Below, piece by piece: positions 39,168-50,680 of a DNA stretch of 64,000 nt (the stretch's first letter is position 1; each line of letters begins with the position of its first letter). The translations under genes and the position numbers were made by a program. Source of the DNA: Ceratodon purpureus (Eukaryota > Streptophyta > Bryopsida > Pseudoditrichales > Ditrichaceae); assembly GCA_014871385.1 (NCBI GenBank), contig CM026423.1:1988408-2052407 (forward strand), read 5' to 3'. The notes beneath the pieces are model-generated. The model made no database searches. It had not been told where the DNA came from and was given only the letters and a program-made list of their open reading frames with translations.

Positions 39168-42100
39168 TCATCGGAAGATGCTGCTCACAGAGCAATCGTC
39201 GTGGACACGCCATATAGTTTCTCCCAAGAGGTTGGCAACAGACAACACAGTCAGCTGTGGAAAGTAGTTCTGCTCCTTCACGGGGATGGTATTCGTAATG
39301 ATCACCTCCTGGAACAGACCGCCTGAGAGTCGCTCAATTGCAGGTGGACTGTCAAGGAAAACATCTACAGTTTAGGACCTTGCAGTGTCTTCTTACATCA
39401 AAAACAATTTACCCGACAACGGTTCCACGATACCCCTTTCCAATTGCACCAATTTTGAAGACTATTGAAAACTGAGGTACCACCAAGTTTCTGGAATCCA
39501 GATCTAAAAACCTATTGAATTAAATTGAGTCCTGTCTTGCAAAACTCACCTAAAAACTGCATGTGTGCAGCAAGCATACACCTCTCGAGCACCTTCTGCG
39601 TGTAAAAGTGCTGCGCTGTTTGTGATAGTACCTGTGTCAAATACACCAAGAATCAACAGGTGCATATATTACTTCAGTCCAGCATAACTTATAAACCAGC
39701 GTTTAACTACAAACGGTGTCACACTAAGAAATATCGGTAAATGAGGAGGAGTCCATACCAGCAGTATCTATCATGTCGTCCACCATGATGGCTACTTTCC
39801 CTTTGACATCCCCAATCAGATTCATAACCTGCACATCATCATACTCGGCTGCATAAATGGCCATGTATACCGGCTTTTATTTGAACACTATATTCATTCA
39901 TATTTCCACAAATTGTTAGCGAATTGTGTGATGAAGAAAAAAATTCCGAACGTAGAAGAATCACATAGGAATGTAAGATGAAATATGAATAAGAGAGAAT
40001 AACTCAAAAACATATTAACCTAAAAGAGGAACAAGATCCTTAGTAGAGGGTTAGTAGCAAAGTCACAAAAGCATACCTCAGAGATATTATGGCCCTGGCG
40101 CCTCTTGTCCACTATAGCCAGAGGAGCATCAGATAATTTCTTCGCGAAAGCTCGGGCACGAGCAACACCTCCGACATCAGGGGACACCACGACCAGATCG
40201 TCTGACGAGATCATCTTGCTCGCCAGGTAGTCGAGGATAACAGGTTGACCATAGACATGGTCAACGGGGATATCAAAGTAGCCCATCGACTGGCCTGAGT
40301 GCAGATCGCATGTAAGCACACGGTTTGCCCCAGCTTCGGTGATCAGATTGGCAGCCAGTTTGGCAGCTATCGATTCTCGGCCTTGCGTCTGCCAAGTCAA
40401 AACCAAATAAATAAACATAAAGCACGAAGATTCATCATAAGAATAACAGGCACATTTCAGAGGAGCAGGAACTTCTTATAACTGAGTCACAACAGCTCAC
40501 TTCAACCAGTTCCCTCACCTTGCGATCAGCCCTGGCATAACCAAAATATGGTATCACAGCGGTAATGGTCTTTGCTGATGCTCGTCGACATGCGTCTATC
40601 ATGATCAGGAGCTCCATCAGGTTTTCGTTGGCAGGTGGGCACGTCGGTTGCACTAAGAAGACATCACAACCACGCACGCTCTCTTGGAGCTGCACATATA
40701 TCTCCCCATCCGCAAACCGCTTGATCTTGATCTTTCCTAAGTCGAGGCCCATGTAACAAGCAATTTCCTGAAAGTAAAACTCTAAAATCATAAGCAGACG
40801 AGAATAAAACTCGCGCTTGACATACTGGGATGGGTAATGTTAGCTTCGAATTCATAGTACACTTACATTCACGTGTCGCAGACAATCAGGTAATCCTGGC
40901 TCCAGAGGTAAGACTTGACAAAAAATAAACACGTTCTCAAGCTATCAAACAGGCCACCTCAAAAGCCGGGAAGGATAAGGGCCACACTCGCCGAAACTAG
41001 TCAACACTCGAAATTAATCATCAGAATGCAACCGATCATAATTAATCATGATTAGCCAGCAAAGCTATACATCTTCTAAATAATTCCTGTACCTGAGAAA
41101 GCTGCGGGTTTGCGGTGCCAGAAAAGATCTTCAGCCGGCTACTGTCGTTTCGCAAGTCACGCACCCCCAGCTCAGGCAAACTCCTGGATCCGAATGACGT
41201 ATTATTCCAGTTGTCCTGATGCATTGCCGGAACAACGACCCGTCCATTTGAAGAAACAGAGTTTGTCGAGGAATTCGCTGTGACGCACTTCTGTGTCGAT
41301 TAACACAAAAACATTAGTAATTGATATTTTGGAAAAACACGTACATATACAACAGGTCACGACAATCATGATCTGCTCATAGTTGACAGTAAGCAAATTA
41401 GAACGACTACAGAGTGAACTGTCATGAAGTGTGAAGGACAGAGGCAGAGGAGTAGGAAGTTTCTAGGGGAAAAAATGTAGTGGGCATTAGCGGGTGTTTC
41501 ATCCGCTCTGTTCTCATCAGAGACATATGCTTGTGAGATCAAAACGTCCACGAGTACCACATTGCACACCATAGGATCGACCGACCATTTCTTAGTTCAA
41601 TCTACCGTTCAACTAGATTAAAATGTGGCTTTAGCTAAACACACCCGCATTACAGTCATAAAGCTGCTAAATGACAAATATGCGTAGCAAAGACAGTAGA
41701 CACAAAAAACGGATCGCACTCAAAACCTGCCCTTGCACTGACTACAAAGATTATACCCATACAGCTGAACATGTCCCAGCTCCATCAAAGATCTCAGAAA
41801 ATAGGGCTGACTGCAGCCAACAAAGAACTCTACAATGGTTTTCGTCACGGTTCTCCCAGTGCATCCTTAAACAAGGACTCACAAGACTACTGACAAGACC
41901 TGCGAAACGTGGGGGAGGGAAAAAGCATTCAAAATAACACTACGAACAAAGTGTGAATTTCACGCAACAGAGACTAATCTTGGCGACCAATTCAGCTCCA
42001 ATGTCCAAATCAACTAGTCGAATGAGAAAATCAACACCTGGAACCTAGAAAATTGCTCAGAAAAAAGCAACGAATCCCACCAGCTGCATAATTACCAACC

Positions 42101-42479
42101 TACTGACTTTCGACCACGCAGACCAGCTGAGCGAAGTTCCAAAAGATGAACAAACCTAGCAACTTAAACAAAAAATCCGTTTCCATAAATCCACTAAGAC
42201 ACAGAAAAAAGTACGGGAAACTAAGAAAGAGCAATTCCACAATCCTGCAACTTCACGCAATGCCATCACCAACAGCCAATTGAGCTGACAAAACAAGCAC
42301 GAACTCACCGGCTGCGACAGTGCCGTGTGCAGGCGCACGCTCCCACCGGCGCTACCGCAGCGCAGAGACTCCCCGAAGACGCTGGAGCCTCCGGTGGCGA
42401 GCGACGCAGCGCCCAGGTCCACGGCCGCGGCGCCGAGCGAGCTGCCAAGGTGCAGAGCGCGCATGGATGCAACCGCCAT
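39168..42479 (-). CDS. PRS: Ribose-phosphate pyrophosphokinase, plastid-targeted
   Basis: Seven exons in transcript order: 42479-42309, 41290-41093, 40767-40519, 40388-40077, 39828-39759, 39631-39550, 39348-39168. They give 420 residues with every junction in phase. It makes phosphoribosyl pyrophosphate from ribose 5-phosphate and ATP for purine, pyrimidine, NAD, His and Trp synthesis. Residues 1 to about 100 are Ala/Ser-rich and read as a plastid transit peptide. The enzyme begins at [14 protein letters not shown] (110-123). [16 protein letters not shown] binds ATP, CDLHSGQ holds the catalytic His (about 236), and [20 protein letters not shown] and [10 protein letters not shown] (about 326) bind the ribose phosphate/PRPP. 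Class I (phosphate-dependent) by sequence style. Intron 1 is about 1 kb. Confidence 0.95.
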
Positions 42480-43064
42480 AGCTGAAGCTCCGGCGCAACG
42501 ACGTCGGCGACGAACTCCGAACCTGGGCGACGAGCTTCCGCAGCGGCGCCTCGCAATGCTCTCGCTCGCGCTCTCCCTCTCTCTCTCACACACACTCTCT
42601 CGCTTTGTCTCCCTTCCTCTTCCTCGCCCTCCTCTGCGCCTCCGCAGGCGTCTTCCTCTATCGACTCCGACTACGAGCCCCCTCCTGCCGAGACCGGGCG
42701 CCTATTCTTGACCGCGGGCGACAGTTCCGGAGACCGGGCGACCGTTTCGTTCGCCGCCTCGACGTTTCTAATAGTGCGCGGATACAGGGCGACGGTTCCG
42801 GGTGTAATATGGCGTCTCGGGGGAGGCGAGGGACGTGTGAAGGAGACCGAACAGGATGAAAGGGAATCCAGCGGTCGGGAGAAAGGTTCTGTGTCAAGTA
42901 AGTCAGGAATCGTGTTAATTGTATTCGTTCTGGATGTGTGTTGGGGGTTTTGGGAATATATGTTCCAGGTAATTTGGTGTTTTGAATTCGTTCTGATCCC
43001 AGGTTTTGTGAGTTGTATGGAATTCCTTGTAAGAGTTTAATTCAGGTATGGATTTATGGGGCGG
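42480..43064. other. PRS leader and promoter region
   Basis: 42560-42640 is CT-rich on the plus strand (GA-rich on the PRS transcript side), typical of plant leaders or GAGA-type promoter sequence. The flanking GC-rich DNA gives long false frames on both strands. No other gene is supported. Confidence 0.5.
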
Positions 43065-43198
43065 TTTACACTACGGACCATAAAGATTGACTAAGAGAAT
43101 TAAAATCATTTCATGGTCTCGGCTCTTGGTTTAAAACCGTGACCATGAAAAATAAAAAATCAATTTTTAAATGCCTTGGTCACTTCTCATAGTGTAAA
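43065..43198. mobile_element. Small MITE-like element with internal hairpin
   Basis: The left end is TTTACACTACGGACCA and the right end reverse complement TTTACACTATGAGAAGTGAC. Inside, TTTCATGGTC (43109-43118) pairs perfectly with GACCATGAAA (43141-43150). The size of 134 bases and nested palindromes fit a MITE. Superfamily uncertain. Confidence 0.45.
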
Positions 43199-43877
43199 GT
43201 GCATTTGGACCGGGAAAACTTTTTAATATATATCTAAAATTTTCAGATTTTCACTTTTCCTCATCATCCACTCTCTCACCCTCCCTTTCTTCTTCTTCTT
43301 CCTTGTTTCAACCATTCCCCTTCTCTTTTTCTTTCTTTTCTCTTAAAATTTTTGCAATTAGGGTTGCAATGGAGGGGAGGAGGAGGGACCTTGTGTTGAT
43401 GCTAGGGTTGTGTATGTACTTGCATATGCTTGTTTTAGACATTGTAAGCATGCATTTTTACAAGGAGAGTTGAAAAAAATGGCAAATTTCCATTATTGTA
43501 AGTCCATAGTTGTTAACTTACTGGAAGCTGACACTGCCCGTGCTCATGAAGATAGTCAATGACTGTAGATGCAAGTAACCTTCCAATTATAGAAAAGATG
43601 ACTTCATGAACTGTTCTATTATGTTATCATTTAAGGTCGAGCCACCCATTGCCAACCATGACTCAAAACCGATCAAGCCTAAATTCTAGATTCTGAAAGA
43701 CCAGATGTACCTCATTCGTATATTTGATCATATAATCGGTTTTCGGTCCTGACGTACTTTTCAATTCAAAATTTTATAACTATTTGAATAGTGGGAATAA
43801 AATCACGAAATTTATGCATTCAACAAGAAACTTATCTTTGCACACATGAAAAATCCTAAACAAATTATACACCTTAA
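43199..43877. other. Intergenic, no gene seen
   Basis: A pyrimidine-rich tract (TTCTTCTTCTTCC type) lies at 43255-43350. No coding sequence is recognised. Confidence 0.45.
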
Positions 43878-44807
43878 CCCCTAAAGATTCAAGCCGTTTT
43901 TGGGCCTCCAAAACCGGAAACTGTGATTTTTGACAACCTTGTAGAAGTTGAAGTATGATTCTTAATTGTTTACCTTTTTGATACATCCAACCGTAAGATC
44001 TTAAACCTTGCTACCTGCACTAATACTATGTAAAATTTCAACGGTTGAATCTTTACCATTTGTGAGATTATAACGTTCAAAGTTTACTTTTTTTTTTTTT
44101 TTTTTTGGCTTTGCGCAAAAGACATACTCTAAATGGTGCCAAGGGAGACTTGATTATTGTTACCTCAAACATTTTGCTCACATTTTTTCCAGGTAGGTAA
44201 CTAAGTTGGGCACCTCCATGCAAAATTTTAGAGTCTCATTACACTTTTTTGGCCTTCATGCAAATTATTTTTGAGAAGAAGGTACAAAAACCACAATCTG
44301 GTAAAACTTAAATGACGTGAAATGCTTTTGGTTTTTAAAAATAGTAAACGGTCAAAAGTTACTTCCATGAGTTTTTGAATTTTCGGGAAAAAAAAATTGA
44401 AAAATTCCTTAATCTCAAATTTTGACAAATTTTGAAAGAAAAAATTGTAAAATTACCAAAAACTGTGAAGGTTGTTTCTGTGATTTTTGGAGGCTGCCCT
44501 TCTAAAATTGGTAAGCTTTTTGACGTAGGCCACTTTGGATTTTGAGTAGTGAATTGGTTATGAACACATTTCCAAAAAAAAATTCTAAAAAAACCTAATT
44601 TTAAACTGCCCGTTTTGGACTTGAAACCTAAAATTTCTAGATGAAGGTTCCAAAAGTGAAATTTGGCTTTGAAAATTTTACCACATACACTTTGCGCTAT
44701 AAGGAGCATCCAGTAAAATTCTTAGGCACAAATATTACTTTTAACCCCTTCATCTAGGCTGCCCGAAACAGCTGAGAGCCATTTTGGATTTCCAGAACCT
44801 TTAGGGG
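43878..44807. mobile_element. TTAA-flanked MITE (piggyBac-like), copy E
   Basis: The left end is CCCCTAAAGATTC and the reverse-complemented right end CCCCTAAAGGTTC. TTAA lies at 43874-43877 and 44808-44811. The element is 930 bases and has no transposase frame. A further internal TTAACCCC word at about 44744 may be a nested or older end. The interior is related only loosely to copy A (GTGAGATTATAACGTTC). Confidence 0.75.
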
Positions 44808-44967
44808 TTAATATCATATGCTAAAATCCTTCAGTGGTCGATTATAGATGGCTCGACCTTACGTTCTTTTCTTTTAAGTCTCCAACAAATGAGGTGAATT
44901 TCTAATTGAACATCATGCTGAAGAAAACCATACACAACACTTAGATATATTGTAACACTACTACTAC

Positions 44968-45285
44968 CACTACACAAGAGTTGTTGATTAGTGTTATATG
45001 AAAATTTGTGTTATTCACTAAAAGTCAAACATTACACTATTTCTCAATAATTCTAAGATCAATGTTCAATTTGGACCACCATTGCAATCAATGCTCTTTG
45101 TTTTTCCTTGAAGCCACCAATTACACCAACTTTAGTAAATTCTTTCTTTTCCAAGGAAATTTTCATGCTCACATTTAGTGTAACATTTTGAAGATTAGTG
45201 TTGTAATACTATGGTGACATGTGACATTTAGTGTTTTGGTTCACAATTAATGTTTGTCACACTAATCAACAACTCTTGTGTAGTA
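44968..45285. mobile_element. CACTA-like MITE
   Basis: The left terminus CACTACACAAGAGTTGTTGA and the reverse-complemented right terminus TACTACACAAGAGTTGTTGA match over about 26 bases, on to GATTAGTGT. The 318-base interior repeats TTAGTGTTA/TTAGTGTAA several times near both ends, like the subterminal repeats of CACTA elements. A 3-bp duplication is not clear and the right end begins T rather than C, so the superfamily is tentative. Confidence 0.6.
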
Positions 45286-46240
45286 GCACACTTGTCGTAT
45301 CTCATTCCCCTTTTTTGTGGGAATAGTGAAAAGTGACTAAATATTATGTTTATATTTTTGTCATAACGTGACCAAAACCACTCACCAACACTAACACAAC
45401 CCATATGCTCAGCGCAATTTCATTCCTTTTTCGATTTTAGTAAGTGAAAAACGACACATTTCCTACTGGTAGCATAATTATTATGGTAGCATATTTCTTA
45501 TAGCAAGTGGACCAAAGTGTGTACGTTGTTGCACATTCAAACAAACATTGCAATTGCATTTCAGCCAGTAGCCACCACAGATCTCCGTCTCAAAACAATC
45601 GTTACAATCAACCTCTCGAATAAGCAGTTGATCTCAAACATACACCATCTCTTCCTGTTCATCACAAAAACAACTCGAGAGTCTAGTCTATCTACACATA
45701 TCTATTATGTTAAACGCACATTGTCACACAATCTGTCATGACCAATTGTCACAAAAATGGTCACGTTTTCATTTCAAATGGTTTGTATCCGATTTTGAAA
45801 GACTCCGATGAGCTATTCCGTCTACATTACCTATTGCAGTGCAAGTTGCAACATCACTGTGCTAGTATAAAGGTAATTACAGGTAAACATGTATGCACAC
45901 AAGGGAGATCACTCATTAAGTTCCTTGAGGATTCAAACCCCCTGCACATGATTTGTAATGCGATACGGGATTGCATTACGTAGAGTGAGCTGTCTGTATG
46001 GCTTTAGGATTTAGGGTTTAGGGTCCCGGAATTTCTCCTTCTGCCACGCTATTCCCAGAGCAAGTTGACAGCAAGTACGTGCAGCTAGGCAGGCTCAGCC
46101 TTTTGATTTGTTTCGTACGTGACACAGACAATAACACAAACGTACCAGTGACTGATGATTCAATGCAGCCCATCCCATGCTCAGAGCTCCGATCCTTCAC
46201 CTAGATCGTTCATGGGGAAGTGCACATATGTAAAACTGAA
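45286..46240. other. Intergenic; telomere-like word at 46003
   Basis: 46002-46023 reads CTTTAGGATTTAGGGTTTAG then GG, about two and a half units of the plant telomere repeat. This is a telo-box-like site or a trace of break repair. It lies near the 3' end of the broken F-box gene. No gene seen. Confidence 0.4.
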
Positions 46241-47638
46241 TCATTGTCGTTGTCGTTGCATGTCGTTGTCAGAGTCGGATTCATTGGAGGCGGTGACCAA
46301 TACTTCGGAGGTGGAGTGGACAGTGTCATAGCCATTCTCTTCCAGGAAAACATCCAACTCCGAATCACTCATATCCTCAGCACCATATGTAAAATACCGC
46401 GAGTCCTCTGGGTTGAATCGAATCCCGCGAGTCCTCTTGTCAATCGAATCTCCTCCACTCTTCGTTAAGAAGCTCCCACACCGCAAGGCGACCTAACCTC
46501 ATGATGAATTTCAGTAAACAAAATTGGTACAGTTTCAGTTGACTGACTCAATCCTTACTTGAAAATTTGGACACACTAGAGTTATCCTTGATCTCCAGAA
46601 CAAATTCAACTTTCTCATCAAGAAACAGACAGTTATGAGCTATTTTGTGTTAAGGAATAACTCTATTGAATGTCAGGATTTTGGCACGATAATACATATG
46701 ACCTTACCTACAGATTGGGACGCACCCATGCGCAAGTCGTAATACTCATGCGTCGGGCTGGAAACAGTGACATCGAACACGCGGCCGTTCCATGCTCCCA
46801 ATGTATCCAAACACGCATGCTGTCGCTTCTTCACATTCCGCAACGCAACCCACTTCAGTGGACTCTTGATCGAGCTCCATTGCGCGGTCTCCAAATTGTA
46901 CACAGAAATCTGGCGATGGTGTTCCGTGGTGATGTATAGACGCCCATTGCATTCCACATAGCCGGTGCTCGTTTGCGCGTCTCGAATTGTTGGTCGACAC
47001 GGTTTCGTCTCCCACCGCTTCGTCGTCGAATCGTACACTTGCGTGTCAAACTCCCGGCTACCCAAAACAATCTTCCATCCATTCCCACCCTGCAATGATA
47101 CACTCATCCCGATCATCGTCTTCACATTTGGGTCGATCCGAACAGGAGGCGGAGGCAACGAGATCGATCTCCTGTGTTTCCAATCATAGAGACGGGATGT
47201 CATTGGACTGTAAACCATACTGTCGGTTGAAACAAGTTGGGATTCATATATCGCCCCTCTCCGTAGTGTCCAATTCCACGAGTTCGAGACATTGTTGTAA
47301 GTGAGGATTCCGTCCAATCGACCGCGGGCGCCTTTCGTGTACAAGGCAAAAAAGGGCTTCTGCATGCAGCGCGGATTCTGGAGCGCCAAGCGCTTGCAGG
47401 CCACATTGTACCAAGCTTTGCAGACTGTGCGCAGGTTGAAGAAATCTTGCAAGGGGGGCAGCTTGGAGTAAACATGGCGCGCCAAGTCGATGTGATTCTA
47501 CAAGGTGCCCCATAGAGTCTCGTCCAAGCTGGTGAAGTCGATTCCAGTACTACTGCTTGAATCAGCCACGGGGCGTTTCCGTCTCCTCGTCTGCTTATGT
47601 GCTTTCCGAGCCTCCAAACTCCTCGGATTCATCATCAT
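46241..47638 (-). pseudogene. F-box/kelch-like gene with nonsense codon in the F-box
   Basis: From ATG 47638 the frame encodes a basic start (SLEARKAHKQTRRRKRPVAD) and then LDETLWGTL, and hits TAG at 47498-47500. Past the stop, in the same frame, comes NHIDLARHVYSKLPPLQDFF and LRTVCKAWYNVACKRLALQ, which is the rest of an F-box. About 250 further residues follow with WNWTLRRG, VYNLETAQW and WNGRVFDV kelch-like strands. A donor at 46707-46708 (TGTAG/gtaagg, phase 1) leads to a candidate last exon near 46497. That reads GRLAVWELLNEEWRRFD then stop, while another frame (46241-46486) gives an acidic tail with SDSELDVFLEENGY. So a second frameshift is possible. Intact relatives are substrate receptors of SCF ubiquitin ligases. 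Confidence 0.7.
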
Positions 47639-49330
47639 ATTCTTCGTTGAAAACAATGACAAGACGGAGACCACAAGACTTGAACCCAAAACCTCCAAGA
47701 ATCACAAAGAAACTCTAATTCATGCACGGCCAGTCAGTCAATGAATGAGTGAATATCCTCTTCATGATGTCGTCACTTGTCAGATGACACCCATCGTGCT
47801 TAGCTTCCCTGCAAGCGCACTCACACGGATTGAAATTCATCGCAAAACACCATATTCGTTATATTGAGACTTTTCAAAGTCTCAATTTAATGCTTGACTA
47901 TAGCTTTTTCATTGATTTCTTGATTGATTCTATATTTGTCAAAAACTTTTTGACTATATATGGGAAGATTATCCTCGAGTTAAGGATAATCTATAACTAG
48001 AAAGTAAAAAAAAGTTCAAATTGTCTAAAAACAATTGCTGAAATTGTAGGCAAAAAGTCTCAAAGTTCTGAAATTGTCTCAAAATAACGAATATGGTCAT
48101 GCAATAGATTGATCAAGTCAAGGATTCAACCGATCGACAAAGAATTCATGTAACTTAACGCCAACTGATGCAATTGGAGAATTACTATCATACTGCTACT
48201 GCTGCTGTTGCTACTCACCACGCATCAATGTAGTCAGACTGCAGGCAAAGGCTGCAACAATGTCGATAGAATTCTGGAAACGGAAGAGTAACATAAGTGC
48301 ATTCAACGCGCCAAAGACGGCCGCCTCCGTCGCCTCCGTCGTGCATTCAACCCAAACCTCTCACTGCCCCCCAAAAGCCCACACTATCTTCCCATATCCT
48401 AGAAGCTACAATAGCAATGTGACTCTGAGTTAGATTATGACGGGTATAAGTTTCTATGACGCATTAAAGTTCTGACTGCTTGCTGCTGTCCCGATGATAA
48501 ATGTTTGTGGGCATCCAGTCCCTCTTGTACTTGTCCTCCACTTGCCGCCCGCGTGGAAGAAAGAGGTGAGATAAAAAATCAAAGTGGTCCCCCCATGGGG
48601 GCCCCTTTTTCAAGCCTTCCTTACATTACTAACCCTTAAACCAGTACTCCCCCACTCACCTCCATCTTTCTAACTTTGGAGTCCAAAGATACTGCTCTGA
48701 CTCGTTGAGAGCTCCGAGAGAGCAGGTTTGATGATTTTAAATTCAGAAATAGGGCTTGCGTCCTCAAATTATTCATGAAGCATATTCTTTAACAAATTTA
48801 ACCAATACATTAAAAACTAGGGAGCTTCTTTACCAATCTCTCAAAAAACGCTCATCCTAATCTTCATCCTCTTGGTGGCTGCCATGAACGCTTACGCCAA
48901 AATTGCCTGCTTTTAATGTGAGGTGAGAATTTTTAACCTTTAACCTATTTTTAAGTATGTAACCTTAAGATCTACTACCTTGTTATTCAAATTAGCGTGC
49001 TTAGCTACTGGTTGCCTACAAGCGCATACAGAAGAGAAACTACGGTCTCCGGAGGAGACCGAAGTGAATTAAGTGTCTGTTCAATCCACCCCCAATCGAA
49101 TGCCCACAGGACAAAGGTAACAAGGGCACACACACAAATCTTAGATTCAAATTCCTTACCATTACACTAAATAGTGTATTTAGTCTTAGGCACTGTAATT
49201 GCAAACATCACTCTAAATATCAAAAAACTTACTTTTGCAAAAACCTTAAATGTGAATTCTCACACTATTTATGACAAATAGTAATGTTGTAACTTATGAT
49301 CTTTTGAAATATGGATATTTAGTGTAAGTA
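47639..49330. other. Intergenic with an inverted partial copy of the 52 kb repeat
   Basis: 48570-48725, read in reverse, contains CTCTCTCGGAGCTCTCAA and later GAGTGGG...ACTGGTTTAAGG, which recur in the same order at 52044-52061 and 52455-52482. It is a diverged inverted copy. No gene is recognised. Confidence 0.4.
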
Positions 49331-49687
49331 AGGAATGAAACTCGAGGTGAAAGTTTTGATGGAAAAACTGAATCTCCATCTATTCTCTGGCATTGCAAGT
49401 TTTCAAACGACCGTTTGTGTATGTTTACAAATGATAATGTCAAGGGGACTAAAGATTCAACCACGGAACCGAACGAAGGACTGGAGGTGGAGAAAGCATC
49501 AGTACTGAAGGAAAAAAAGGAAAAAAGAAGAAATGCTAGAATAGGAAAGAAAGTGTAGAAGGTGAAGATAGTTAAGAATCTGTTGAATGTGAAGAATGCT
49601 ATGAATTTGAACTCATATGTTGTCTCATCTGATGCAGGGTCACAAAAGGGTTCACTCACGATATCTGTCGCGTCACGAAAATTGTAG
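49331..49687 (+). pseudogene. Decayed coding fragment (left of MITE copy 2)
   Basis: One frame runs RNETRGESFDGKTESPSILW..., later KGTKDSTTEPNEGLEVEKAS and a Lys-rich stretch, to a TAG at 49556. It then continues in the same frame as VKIVKNLLNVKNAMNLNSYV up to a stop at 49685. The composition is protein-like but I recognise no family. The segment VKNL..VK..MNLN.YV recurs on the opposite strand at 50440-50680. Confidence 0.4.
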
Positions 49688-49752
49688 TGCAATGTTCAGA
49701 AGAGTGGACAATCTTTTGCAAGCAATGCACTTTGGTCTTGATGACATGACCA

Positions 49753-50441
49753 AGGGGAGAGCACAATAAAGTGTACCACAAAGTGCAACATGTGATCACT
49801 AGGAAGTGAATATGAAGTGTGCTGTTTTTTACTGCTCAAAGCTGATTTTGAGCATTTTGGTGTAGTTTTTGAGCATTTTAGTCACTTTTTAAGGTGTCAC
49901 AAGGTATCTTGCAGGCATCTCCTTAAAAAAAACATCTTCAATTGAAACTTAATTTGACCGCTAGTTCTAAATCATGAAAATGAACTTTTCCAAAGTCTTA
50001 ATTTCTTCATTTGGGGCCCTCTATTGTCTTTAGAGGATTTTTTTTCCAATTTAAAAAACAATGTTCGGTGAAAAAAAACTCACAAAAAGTTTCGTCGAAA
50101 ATAGCTCCGCGAAAACGTCCCAACGAAACTTTTCGGCTGTACAAACTTCCAAAGGAATTGCTTAGGCCTATTTTTGAAACCGCAATTCACAATCTGAGGG
50201 TACAGCGAGGTCAAAAGTGATTTCTAACATTTGTGCACTCTTTTTTGTCCACTTCTTCAAATGATAGCATTCACTTTGGAAAAATTTTGTAGACTCAAGA
50301 TGACCGAGTCTATTTTCTATACCCGAAGCCCTTTCCAACATATCATCAGATTATATGTCACTTTTCTTAGTGTTTACAACAATGGCTGAAATTGGCAATG
50401 AGCTAAGCACTTTTGTGGTACACATTATTGTGCTTCCCCCC
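49753..50441. mobile_element. Non-autonomous TIR element, copy 2
   Basis: The left end is AGGGGAGAGCACAATAAAGT followed by GTACCACAAAGTGC. The right end, reverse-complemented, is GGGGGGAAGCACAATAATGT followed by GTACCACAAAAGTGC. ACCA lies on both sides (49749-49752 and 50442-50445), a possible 4-bp duplication. The left ~330 bases match copy 1 at 372-705. The centre (50090-50200) is not shared and is GC-richer. No transposase frame. Confidence 0.75.
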
Positions 50442-50680
50442 ACCACAGATCTCGTGTGTGAACCTCGTTGTGACCGTGCATCGATGGAGGAACGTATCGG
50501 TTCAAATTCATCACTTTCTTCACAGCCTGCAGATTTTTAACTTCCTTCACTTCTTTCACATTAGAATCTTGCTCAATTGAGAATAGAAGTTGGGTGATGC
50601 AACAAGTTTGTATGTTAACGTGGATATTTGGTGATAGTAAAGAGCAAGGTGTTGCCGTGCTATTGCAATGGCTCGTCATA
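50442..50680 (-). pseudogene. Decayed coding fragment (right of MITE copy 2, inverted)
   Basis: The minus strand reads SIEQDSNVKEVKEVKNLQAV, KKVMNLNRYVPPSMHGHNEV and HTRDLW. It matches the plus-strand fragment at 49560-49650 in both protein and DNA (KEVKNL/KIVKNL, MNLNRYV/MNLNSYV). The pair therefore forms an inverted repeat around the element at 49753-50441. Family unknown. Confidence 0.4.

Noticed and set aside
42325..43040. Frames of 128 and 110 codons antisense to PRS exon 1 and in its promoter
   Set aside because: Shadows of the transit-peptide exon and GC-rich leader. No motif.
49294..49692. Minus-strand 132-codon Phe/Ser-rich frame
   Set aside because: It is the complement of the plus-strand Lys/Glu-rich fragment, which matches the inverted copy at 50442-50680 and is therefore the likelier former coding strand.
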